Below, piece after piece: positions 12,600 through 23,383 of a DNA stretch of 64,000 nucleotides. Location of the stretch: positions 62,001 to 126,000 of the forward strand of contig JAJNNX010000006.1 of NCBI GenBank assembly GCA_023159155.1, given 5' to 3'. The translations under genes and the position numbers were made by a program. Origin of the DNA: Ustulina deusta. Taxonomy: Eukaryota; Ascomycota; Sordariomycetes; Xylariales; Xylariaceae. The notes under the pieces were generated by a model. That model worked only from the letters and a program-made list of their open reading frames with translations, had not been told where the DNA came from and made no database searches. The first letter of the stretch is position 1; each line of letters begins with the position of its first letter.

Positions 12600-14330
12600 T
12601 CGATTATACCATCTAGACCAAAAAAAAAAAAAAAGAGGCGACTTTTTTGAAAGTCTGCTCAAGTGCAATCTGTGTACCAGAGCACTCTCTCGTCCGTGTT
12701 GTCATCCTTGTCATCCCTCCATTTCCAACAAGCAACGAACCGGTTCTTCTTTGTCTCTTTGTCTGTGTCCGCGGTGGCATTCACTTGTACTCTTGCGCCA
12801 ACAACAAAGGACTCACGCACTCCTGCGCCGTGAAACGACTCATCGTCATCAATCCACCAAACGGCATTCCCTTCTGATGATAAGATCCATTTAGACAAAT
12901 TCCCAACGCGAGTCAAAAATCAACCCTCAAGTCAATAACCCCAAAAGCTCAAAAGCAAGGAAAAGAAAATCCTGTTTGCATATATGTGCCCCTAGTTTTG
13001 TTCATCATCCTCTCTTTTTTTATTTTTTTATTCATATTCGTACCGAATGATCCACTCTCCTCTCAATCCTTTGTTTACGTTACTCACTTGCCACCGGCGT
13101 TGAAACGGGAGGGATTCATCCATCGATTCACCGTCCAGGCTCCCACCGTTCGTCACGGGCGACTCTGATCTCTGATCTGTCTCTTTGGTCTGCTTTGTTG
13201 TGCCACTTGGAGTCATCTGTTATCCATTGGTGCCCCAGCCCCTGTCCAGGCCCCCCTCTCTAATTAGCCACCCAAACCCATCCCATTCGAGGTCCCCTGT
13301 CTAGCGCCCCGGCGCCATCGCAGGCTTCAGCACGGCGAAGCTAGGACCACCTTGTACCAGTACCACCTCTGTCTCCCAGGACCAGGACACCCGCTGCTCG
13401 ACACCCGCTGGACACGCTGCGGTAATGCCCCCACCAGCCTTCGCCACCTAATCACGAGATAAGAGTCATCGCGCAGGCGTGCCCAGCGCCCAAAGGCTCC
13501 CATCGACGCCAAGTAAGACCACTGTCAGTCAACCTTCTGGCCACCCTGCCACATTCACCACATCCGCGTCCGTCTTCGGTTGCCCCTTTGCCTTCCAACG
13601 CGCGCCGACTCATCCCATCCCCGGGACCATCTGAGTCTAAGTCATACAGACTTCGCGCTCCACGTTGGTTACCTGTTGTCATCATTTGCCATCCACCTCG
13701 AGATTCGTTTTTAAACAAGCCCCCAATCCCACCTCTTCACCCGCATGTGTACTTCTTGGGTTGAAAGTGGTTCCAGCCTGTACCTTGCATGATTGACGCC
13801 GACTTACACAAGCACCATATCCATCTACATATACGACACGCCTTACCTACATCACATACGCGGCCAAGCACCTGCCCTTCGGTTCGCACGTTCGATCGCA
13901 ACCACCGCCACTGCGGTTCTCGCCACGGCCCCGACCCTACTTCGATTCTTTGTGACACCCAAGGTAGTGTAGCAGTCAGCTTGATGGACGTCTAGTTGCT
14001 GCACCTACCGTCACATCCCTCCTGGTTTCCCCGGCCGAAACGAAAACCACACAATGTTTGCGATACCCATTTTCTCCACTCCAGTCGTCCGTCCTGCCTT
14101 GTCCTCCGGTCTGATCGTTCGTGAAACCCTGGTGCTAGACTTTTGCATCTAACCACTAGCTCTTTCGAATCTTTGAAGCTCAACAGCAGTGCACCCATGT
14201 CACTGTGAGGACGCTACTTGGACGATCGATTTCACGCTTACCCCTACGGTACAACGATCTTATTGGTTGACTCTGCTCGACGGGCGACTGGAGGTTGCAT
14301 ATTTGACCTCTCCCCCCCACCACCCTCAAG
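12600..14330 (+). promoter_or_regulatory. Pyrimidine-rich promoter and probable long 5' leader of the cyclin gene
   Basis: From about 12,600 the plus strand becomes C/T-rich and purine-poor up to the cyclin ATG at 14331, a composition common in promoters and leaders of filamentous ascomycetes. It includes a 15-base A run (12620-12634). Several ATGs open short frames before the main start: 13789-13995 (68 codons), 14054-14152 (32 codons plus stop) and 14197-14208 (three codons plus stop). If transcription starts far upstream, these would act as upstream ORFs and lower translation of the cyclin. The transcription start is not visible from sequence alone, so leader and promoter cannot be separated. 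Confidence 0.45.
14054..14152 (+). other. Candidate upstream ORF of the cyclin gene
   Basis: ATG 14054 opens a 32-codon frame that stops at TAA 14150-14152, 178 bases before the cyclin ATG. A three-codon frame (14197-14208) and a 68-codon frame (13789-13995) lie nearby. None overlaps the main start. They matter only if the leader is transcribed. Confidence 0.35.
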
Positions 14331-16464
14331 ATGATGTTCAGCGAACATGATTCGCTGAGCTACACCACTGCATCTTTCGAAGATGGCCCATACAACTCTT
14401 CCTTGGCTTCTTCTGCCTCATCCTCTTCTACTTCTGTATTCTCGGAGCCATCATCTCTAATCTCTGATACCACCTCAATTTCTACCACTTCGGACTCATA
14501 TCAATGCGACCCTTGTTTTTACTCCCAGCGATCCAGCTTTTGCAGGGTTGAATCTGTCTCAGGCCGTTCGCGAAGTGGGCAGCCGCAACAAGTCGAGGGT
14601 GCCCAGGCACTTCGGCAAAATCCTCGGCGGACTAGTAACAGTTCGGTAACGAGAAATGGCCCTCCAACTCTTGCGCGCCAATGCGATCGCAAGGTCAATT
14701 TCGTCGATAACCTCGTCGGTAAGCTTAATAACGACTAATTCCGCATATAATGGCACACGCTCAATACATTTAGATTCCTCAACGCAAATAGTTGAGGCTA
14801 TATGGCCTTTGGCCTCGGTCTTTCATCGACAAGAAATGGGTCACAAGGCTGTACTGCCGCTGCGCACCTTCATCCAAGAGACACTGCGCCGCTCTCGTAC
14901 CAGTTACTCAACTCTACAAGTCGCTTTGTACTACTTGATTCTCATTAAGCCACATGTTCCCGGCCATGACTTCACCATGGAACAACCTGACGATGTCCAC
15001 GCAATCCGGGCGCTTCAGTGTGGTCGGCGCATGTTTTTGGCCGCCTTGATATTAGCATCTAAGTATCTCCAAGACCGTAATTACTCAGCGCGGGCTTGGA
15101 GTAAGATTTCTGGGCTCGCAACCCTCGAGATCAACCAGAACGAAATGGCGTTTTTGAGCGCAGTGAATTGGAAGCTTCACATTACCGATGCGGTGTTCAA
15201 GCGCTGGACTGAGATTATACTAAAACATACGCCCTCTCAACCCCCCTCTTCGGGTTCGGGATCCTCTCAAATAATTCTTGAACAGTGTCTAGATTGGAAA
15301 AATCTCATCTTAGAGCTTGATCCCGATCTGGACAATCTCGAAGATTTAATACCTATTAGTCCCTCTCGAAGAGTTTTGGCATCTTTGCCTGAATCGCCGA
15401 GTTCGTCTCCTTTGACGCCCCGGGTTCGATCCACCCCCCTGATCGAAGCCCCTGATGCAACGCCTACCCCCAAAACTATTGCCGCCCCAACGATAATGGA
15501 GCCATCACCGTCCGCTGTACATACCCCTGGACGGCTAGCTCCTGCTCTTGGCTTGCTCCCAACGCCACGCCTAACGCCGCAACTACCTGGGTTCTGCACT
15601 CCTGCCGTAACCGCTGCTCATTCTCTGCTGGGTGGGAGGTGCTCCATGAGTTTTGCCATGGCTCAAGCCGCTCAGGTGTCTGCATCTCAAAATCTGGACA
15701 GGTGGCCAGGCTCAATTAATACGTCGCCTCGGAGTTACAGCTTCACGCGGCGTCCTTCCCTTGCCAATTCTATTTCCACGGCATCCTCTCCGGAGTCGAT
15801 GATCTCTGATTCATCACGGACATCACGCTCATCCTCTATCTCATCAGCCTCATCGCTGGCCAGCGCGCCGTCTGTCAAACTTGACGTTCAGGCGCGACGC
15901 CGGAATGCGAAGCTGTATTGTGAGAGGTATAGCATGAAGCCGGCCATTGCTTCGGTCCCAGAGGATTACGAAGGAAATTGCATCACGTCTTCGCCCGAAT
16001 CTTACACCGGCACGGTGGGTAAAGATTTGTATCAAATGTCATTGGAAACACCTTTGACGAGGCGAGACTGTGATATGGAGGATGCTGCAGATGCGGCACG
16101 CGCGTTGCAGGAACTTCATAATTACCACCATTCGAATACCCGAGCAGGCCCAGCTACGCGGCCCGGTTTGAAGCGAGGTCGGCGGGTGTCAACCGATGAT
16201 TCTCTTCAAGAGAATGTCCGCGAAATGTTGAGTGGACAATACTACTCGTGTAACGAAAAAGAATGGCAGGATAGAATGGTTGTGAGTCGGTCGGCTGCCG
16301 ATCTCGACGTTCGTCAAACACCTATTCACACCTCGCATGACGGCTGCAGGAAGCGGCTTTGCTGCTCGGCTGAGGCTACCATTCACACCTACGTTATCCC
16401 TGCAATCCATCCCGCGGTTGGGGGACCCGGTGGTCCGGGAATGTGGGAAGGTATCTTGAACTAA
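14331..16464 (+). CDS. Pho85-type (PCL family) cyclin
   Basis: Predicted CDS join(14331..14718,14774..16464), 692 residues. The 55-base intron has donor GTAAGC, branch GACTAAT and acceptor TTTAG, and the phase-1 junction restores an Asp codon. Exon 1 is Ser/Thr-rich and probably disordered. The cyclin box lies at about residues 150-290 and contains LPLRTFIQETLRRSRTSY, ALILASKYLQDRNYSARAW, KISGL and NEMAFLSAVNWKLHI, the pattern of PCL1/2/5-type partners of the Pho85 kinase. The long tail is Pro/Ser-rich with TP and SP sites, likely regulatory. In yeast such cyclins direct Pho85 in G1 or, for Pcl5, to the transcription factor Gcn4; which role applies here cannot be read. The start is the first of two adjacent ATGs. 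The gene stands alone, with a long leader before it and a gene-poor stretch after it. Confidence 0.88.
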
Positions 16465-17032
16465 AGGTATCGAGAAGCCACAGCCACCTTGAAAACTACA
16501 TACCGAATCCTTGTGATAATATTCAATTGTTTCCTTTGTGTTTGGGGAACTGCATTGATATCGGACTCTTGATACCATCCTTGCAAGCTTACTTAGTTTA
16601 TAGACAACCTGGAAGGCAGGCTCAGGAGATGCTTGAAAAGCGTGTTACATAATCTCCATGCATTTTCTGGATTACGGCATTACGGGAGGTTTGCCAAGAA
16701 GGCCAGTTGCTGTTTGTACGATTCACTGGAGGCCATGCTTGGTCTTGTTTGGTGTTCAGGGGTAATTCTTCGTGTGATGAGGAGTGAGGAGAACGTGAAG
16801 GCAAGTAACACGAGCATCATCACAATACCTTTCCCCAAACAGGTATTATGACGACTGGAAAGCTTGTGGCCAAATTGCATCAACTTGGAGTTTGTGGCAT
16901 TTGTTCCGGCTTGTTTTCCCTGTAAGACTGAACAGTCTTACCGACCCATCGATATTGGCACCGTCGAAATACGATTGTCATTTCTCTTAGGTCGGTAATT
17001 GCACAAGCCCAAAGTCGAGTGGAAATGATGAG
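16465..17032. other. 3' flank of the cyclin gene
   Basis: No coding signal seen. It holds a perfect 8-base-pair hairpin at 16922-16941. Polyadenylation signals could not be placed with confidence. Confidence 0.45.
16922..16941 (+). other. Perfect hairpin, 8-bp stem and 4-base loop
   Basis: GTAAGACT and AGTCTTAC flank the loop GAAC with no mismatch. It lies 458 bases after the cyclin stop codon and would fold equally in DNA or in a long 3' UTR. It may be chance, but a perfect 8-bp stem with a four-base loop is uncommon. Confidence 0.6.
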
Positions 17033-17440
17033 GACATAGTTTACAAGTTTTTGCATGCCGAAAAGCTACTAGCAAACAACTAAAAGCTTTAGATGACTTT
17101 GGAGAAGAGATCCAGAAACATAACCTTGAAGATAGCTTCCAAATCTGAAACCGCTTTGCGCAGGACGATTATTACCGCGTCTCCTTCGTACAAGAAAGCC
17201 AAGCCTCTTATGACATACGCTATTCTTCTGCCCCTCGGTTTCTTTTGCTACGAGTCGTGGTTGATGCTTCTCCAACTTCAAGTGGAATCGAATATTTCCG
17301 GTTGGCTGATGAACGTGCAAGTTGCCCACCCTCAAACTAGGGCTTGCTCAAGAGTGAGCTTGTGAATTGTGATTTGCTGACCCGAGATCAGGCGGAATAT
17401 GCTGCTACGCAGCATCCCATCATCGACCGGCGGGTGAGTC
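17033..17440 (+). pseudogene. Decayed coding fragment, unrecognised family
   Basis: A plus-strand frame reads KQLKALDDFGEEIQKHNLED, meets TGA at about 17155, then continues in the same frame through NRFAQDDYYRVSFVQESQAS and SSGIEYFRLADERASCPPSN to TAG at about 17339. A different frame follows at once with GLLKSELVNCDLLTRDQ and EYAATQHPIIDRR, ending at a GTGAGT that looks like a splice donor. Composition and codon order look protein-coding, but the in-frame TGA and the missing intron between frames suggest a decayed gene. A TGA in place of CGA would fit C-to-T change. No ATG precedes it in frame, so the 5' end is lost or spliced on from elsewhere. I do not recognise the family. Confidence 0.35.
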
Positions 17441-20400
17441 ATTGGTGAGAAGTCTTGAAATCAGGCCCCCCATCCAATCATATCCAAGGAATGATAGTGG
17501 CGTATCCCTGTCGCTAAACTTGATACATCTAATTCCCGTCTCTAAACTAGGCAACCTGCACGCTAGTCTGAGCAGAGCAAAGGCTAAGAACTTCCTCAGG
17601 TCATGTCCTGCTCATACTGCTTTTGACACAACTAAGGACGAACCACCACACCACCCATAAATCCTTTATGTATGTATAGCGTGTTAATAAAGGCCCGAGT
17701 CGGTAACCCGAGTCAAACCTGAAGATGGTCATTTTTAGTATGTTCGGATAACAGCATAGCAATCTATAGTGTGAATCTTAGCAGCATTGTCGATGCGGAG
17801 ATGGTGGTGCTATTCACGATGGTTACATGATGATGTGAGTTCATATTCCACCCTACCCCTTCATGACTCCTCTTCTAGTACTCTATTATTGCACTATCTT
17901 AACACGTGCTTATAGTGTCGGGTGTGCGTGAAGCCAGTCTGATCCATCTATCGATACACTCCAGACTATTCCGCACTCGCGCTTATTTCGCCGACGAAGA
18001 TTATAGCACGGTTCAGCGCTACTGGGCTGTCAGCAGGTGCCCGCGAGTGCGTGATTCAGAGAAAACCCCCCTTCCCCCCCATTTGCCACAAGTGGGCTTT
18101 TATTAGTGGCTATTCCTGTGTCATGGCACGAATGGTACGTGGCCTCGTGGTGTGCCTGTGTCGTGGCTAAAACACACGAGGAAGACTAGGTAGGCGAGAA
18201 ATATTGATACTGGGGTAGGTCTCTTTGTCTTGTTCCGCAGCATTGGGGCCATACTTACTGTAGATCGGCTGAGGCGTATGAGCTCATTGATATGGACATG
18301 TAAGACGTGCACATACAGCCTCATTCTCTCTTCCCTCTTTCCCCTTCATGCTATGGTAGGCTGGCCGGTTTTCACGTTGCTGGCTTCTTTGCCCATTCCT
18401 GTCTCTCGGGGAATAAGTAGAGTTGCTTGTGCATTATCGCGTTGGGCTCCTACGTTTTATTCAGCCATCAAATATGATACGTATATATAAGTATATATCC
18501 ATTATGTCAGAAGGTTGGTTGATCTTTATTATGGTCTCCTTTCCCGTGGCACAATGTCCAAGGCATCGCGGGGGTTAGAATAGGGAAAATCCTAATGCCA
18601 ATATCTAGCCTTTATTCTATCTAGATCGCCTCATACACAAAGAAAGACAACCACAAACCTCTACGTTTGACATCCTGGCGCCATCGAGACCGCGTATTCA
18701 ATTCATCCATCGCCAGTGTCTTCCTCTGTGTGCAGATCTGGCCCATAGTGCCTGTCCTCTGGAAATTAATCGACCTGTCTAACTCATGATTACGTTGACT
18801 TATCATCAAAGGTAGCCGGATGGCCCGAATCGCCTCCCAAACTATTCGCGGGTATGAAAACATTCGGTGAGGCTCTTTCCCGACCAACTTCGGTTAGACA
18901 CTGCGCCTGCCCTTCTTCCAGGGATCGAACTGAGATTCTAGATGACCCAAAAGCCGGCCGTTGTTATATCATAACCAAAGCCATAGAGGTAAGGCCAATA
19001 TCGTCCACCATAAGCTCACGGCCTCCCTTAAAGAATCAGGAGCCGCCCCAGTCTTTTCTCCATCATCCGCATCCAGCGGTTTCACCCATTTGAGCCAACT
19101 TGTAGGGGGTATACCCGAGAACTTGGTTCGAGGCATTGATGCTGTTAGGACTGGATGTTAGATGGGAGGTGTGGGTGGAGAACATGAACACAAACCATAC
19201 CATGTACGCAGTTTCCTTATGACGTACGTCTCATTTGAAGTACTTTGCTTGGATTTTGAGGGCGTAGACGGAAACCCCCCCTCCCCCCCTCCCCCCTTTT
19301 TTTTTTGTTAAGGAGCGTGGCCAGCGTATACACCTCGCAAACTATACCCGCGTACAAGGCACGACTATCCAGTCTTCTTTCCCGAATCGGCTCACCGTGT
19401 CCCGCGTATCCGCGCTCTTGGTCGTGATAGAAAGGTTTTTCTCACCAATCGTCGGGATTTGACGTCGATGACCGTGATCCAGACCTGACTCAGACTCGAC
19501 ATCGGTCCGGGTTCCCCGGGGGCTGACGGCCCCCCATAAGGGCACAGGGAAAAGGCGGTGGCCAGCTTCCTAAGTTTTTCTATTTTTTGGGGTTCAGTCT
19601 ACAGTGAGAGTTGCGAGAGAGTGCATCGCCAGTGTCATTGCGAGGGTACGGGGATGTTGACAGCGCCTGTGTCCCTTCTAGGCATGTTCAACTATATCAA
19701 TAGGAAGGAGAACCATCCCGACGATGGCGTCGAGACGATGGAGCTGCCCCAACGAGGTTTCGATAGCTATTAGACGCTCGAATTGGGGGGAGGGGGGGTT
19801 GACAAGACGTGGATTACCGAATAATAGTACGTACTAGGCTACGATGGAGGACGAGGCTGACTCCATGGCTTTTACCCCAATATAGACAAAGCCTGACTTG
19901 ACGTCTTTATCGTGGTCGAAGAAAAAAGATCGGTGCGACCTAGAAATATGAATTGCGAGGAAATCGGTGAGATGATGATGTCTCGTTCCCCGTCTATGAA
20001 GTAGACCAAGACATCTATCGCCAAACGATTAACTACCTCGTTTAAATAGACGACTTCCACGAACGTCTGCCCAAATAAAAAGGTCTCCCGTTGGAAATTA
20101 AGCGTGTCTTGTTGCTCGCGTCCGCCACCACCAACCACCGACCGGCCTTGCCATGTTCCGAGAGCGTAACCCAATAACCCAACTCGCCTCTAGCACAGCT
20201 ATTTTAGGCGTTATTGGCACGACCAGAGCCTTTAATTCATGTAGCCGCGTTAGTCTAAACCCTAAACAAGACTGACCGACATCTTCCTCCCTCTCCTGTC
20301 AATCCTCGGATACTACGACACAAACTTACTCTCGCTCACTCACTCACCAACCTCCATCAGGTTTCGAGAACAACTCTCAAGCCCCTTCCACCACAGCTTC

Positions 20401-21375
20401 GGGACAGATGCCTTCACTAACCATCCGATAGCACCCAAAATCGGCACAGTTCTAGCGCGCGCGACCCAAAGTCAGAGCCAGAATCCATCCGACAGTTCCA
20501 TCATCGTGACGAATCCAACATCGACCCAATACCGCTGATCCGCCTCCCCAGCCCGATCAAAGATCCTAAAGGCCATTAGATATACATTCATCTATACAGC
20601 TAAACTGCCACTAAACCTCCACGCCCAATTGTCGTCATCTCCCTATTGGAGATACAGAGCCTACGTGTTGGCGCCAAATTGTCTCAAATGAAAGTGCTCA
20701 TCCTATGCACAACTGCCATGGCTAATTTTGGACCACGAGACAAATGATATATGTGCGCTGCCGGTATCCAAGCTAATGCGGTCAGTTGAGACGTTGGAGT
20801 TATAAGACACAACATGCAAGGTGTATTCCAAGCCTTGATTATGTCTCGTGTTGGCTTGCCAACTTCGCCACCTATTTGTTTATAGCGATAATAGCCGCGT
20901 TAATAAGACTAGTATCATCCATCAAAGGGCATTTGCCCCAAGCTTTCATCAAATAAATGCTGCATTTGATAGATGCAGATCTGGGCAGGAAAAGGGGGCC
21001 TGATATCTACCTAGAGTTATGTGTCGAGAGGCAGTGAACAAAGAAGTAAGACGCAACGATTTATTTTTTGGTTCTGCCAGACATTGTAGTCAATCTCTAC
21101 TCAACGATCCATTAACCTTCCTACCAGATGGCCAGCCATGAGCGAGCATCATATTGACCTCTAGGTAGTTCTCTTAATCAGAACTCCAGAAAAGCGAAAA
21201 TATGCCTGTAGAAATGCCATTATGGCGGCAGGGCGCGCATGCAGACCAGTTCCCTTCAGCTGCCACAAAAGATGCAACGTCATCTTCCCCATGAGCCTGA
21301 ACAGGTCTCAAATACAACCTTGAGAAACCATTTCAATGCCAAATAGAAATCAGCTCAGGATCCAGGATTACGACT
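17441..21375. other. Gene-poor region between cyclin relic and helicase
   Basis: Several short frames look mildly protein-like (18854-19161 +, 19342-19545 -, 19558-19773 +, 19872-20174 -) but could not be linked into a gene with consistent phases. A tract of C runs ending in T (19275-19306) forms a homopyrimidine stretch. No transposon or RNA gene was recognised. The last few hundred bases before 21375 are the 3' flank of the helicase. Confidence 0.4.
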
Positions 21376-23383
21376 TTACCAAGGAGTCTCAGTGCTTGCT
21401 CCACCGGATGCACCCCAGCCGTTATCACCACCACCACCTCCGTTTCCAATGCTGTCATTGCCGTTAGGAGCAGCAGAATTGCCACTTGTACCCCAGCCAT
21501 CCCCACTAGCTTCACCAGCACCTGTGCCCCAAGCTTCACCACTCTCGCCCTGATCTTCCTCGTCTGTATCATACTCAAACTTGAGCTTTGAGACATCGGT
21601 TTCATCGGGCTTGTACTGCTGAAGGAAGTCTGGGATTTCTTGGCCGGTCTCCATCAGAGTCATCGTCAGAAGTTTGGCGATGGGCTCATCTCGTTCAGTA
21701 TAAAACGAACTAGCCAGACCATGATGGCCAATCCGTCCAGTTCGTCCTGTGTTACGTTAGCGGGGTGAGGGGTGAAATACATAGAGGGGAATTACCAATG
21801 CGATGAATATATTCTTGAATACCGCCATGGTCCATGCTCGGAAGGTCATAATTGATGACATGCATCACGTTGCGAACATCAATGCCGCGAGCAGTGACTC
21901 CAGTGGTGATAAATAGGGGAGTCTTACCCTGTCGAAATGCTCTCATCGCATCTTCGCGCTCTCGTTGAGTGCGGTCGGCGTGCATGGAGGTACACGGAAG
22001 TTCCTTGTTGAACAGGAAATCGTCAAGTTCGTCTGCCATTCTCTTGCTATTGACGAAAATAATAGTCCTTGCCGGCTTCAAGGAATATAGGAGATCGAGT
22101 AGGGCTTGCTTCTTCATGGACGGCTCCACGAATATGATATCTTGCTTGATGTTCTCATGCGTACTTCCGATACGCCCTACTCTGATACGCACGTAAGTCT
22201 CAGCAAGGTGTGTCTTGGCGAGATTTCGAATTGCAGTGGGGAACGTGGCAGAGAAGAGCATATACTTGACGTTGCCCTCTTCCTGCTCTGTTGGGAACGT
22301 TAGTTAGACCTAAGGATATGGGAATATTTCAGCCTACCTCCACCGCCGAGGATTTTGGTGAACTCCTCCTCCCAATCAGCATGCAGCATCTCGTCAGCCT
22401 CGTCAATGACCATGTACTTGACTCTGCGAAAGGATAAGATATCGCCTCGCTCCATCAGGTCAATGAGACGACCGGGCGATCCAATCAGAACATCACATCC
22501 TCTCTGGAGATTTTCGATCTGATCCCGCATAGGACCTCCGCCGTAGATGACACAGGGGCGGAGCATGGTGCGATAACAGAATTTGCGAGCTTCGTTAAAA
22601 ATCTGGATTACCAACTCGCGAGCAGGGGCAACAATGACGACCAACGGTTCAGCACGAACACGAGCACCATTGGCCGCATCATCGGGGTGAGGTCGAGGCG
22701 CAGCCAACTTCTTCGCTTTGCCCATAAGATGATTGAGGATGGGCACTAGGTAAGCGGCTGTTTTGCCCGAACCTAGTTGAGATATCAATACCAATTGCAA
22801 ACCTCCATAGCCTGTAACAACAATGCATATCACTCACCAGTTTGGGCGATTGCAAGCAAGTCGTGACCCATTTTGATAGCCGGGATACAATATCGCTGGA
22901 TGGGAGTTGGAGTCTTGTAGCCACATAACTCGATATTTCGAAGCATTACAGGGTGCAAGCCAGCACCCTCGAACGAATCGATTGGTTGGATTCGAGTGAG
23001 GCCCTCCTGGGTCACATCGATCTTGTCGATTCTATACGAATTAGTGAAGGCAGCGCACACATAATTATTTTTATTGCAACTTACTTGTTGAAGTCGATGC
23101 CTTGGGGATCACGCACGTCTGGGTCCCCAAAGAGCATGGACTCGAGCTCTGGGTGCTCAGGACCGAGGTCTCCCTCTTCCCCATCCCACTCATAGACTTT
23201 GACATTTCCCTCCCACGAAACGTTCTCGTTGTCCTCGGTATAGTTATTCTGGGTTTTTTGGCCCCAGTCTCCTATAGGCGTGTCTCGGTGCTCAGTTACC
23301 GTGCCCGCAGCTTGGGTACCATTGCTCTGCGGCGCATCGGGAAGTGCGGCCTTCAGGTCGTCATTGTTGTCCCAGGCCGACAT
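21376..23383 (-). CDS. DEAD-box RNA helicase, DDX3/Ded1-like with GW-rich tail
   Basis: Predicted CDS complement(join(21376..21746,21796..22287,22338..22772,22838..23031,23085..23383)), 596 residues; four introns of 49-65 bases join in frame. All helicase motifs are present: Q motif PTPIQRY, I AQTGSGKT (about 160-167, split by intron 2), Ia PARELV, Ib GSPGRL, II DEAD (about 287), III SAT, IV IIFVNSK, V TARGID and VI HRIGRTGR (split by intron 4). The N-terminus is acidic with Trp-Asp/Glu pairs. The tail (about 520-596) repeats GWG/WGT units in Gly/Ser and ends TPW. Such proteins unwind RNA duplexes with ATP, usually in translation initiation or mRNP remodelling. Motif V-VI spacing (a Met-Asp-His-Gly-Gly-Ile stretch before HRIGR) differs from canonical Ded1, so it may be a fungal side branch. 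The TTG just upstream in frame is not used; ATG 23383 is the first Met. Confidence 0.88.

Noticed and set aside
18900..18960. tRNA-like stretch with GTTCGATCCC on the minus strand
   Set aside because: The bases beside the T loop do not pair into a T stem and no A box lies at the right distance.
18854..19161. Plus-strand frames separated by an intron-like 51-base stretch
   Set aside because: The stretch is in frame with or without splicing, lacks a clear branch site, and neither product resembles a known family.
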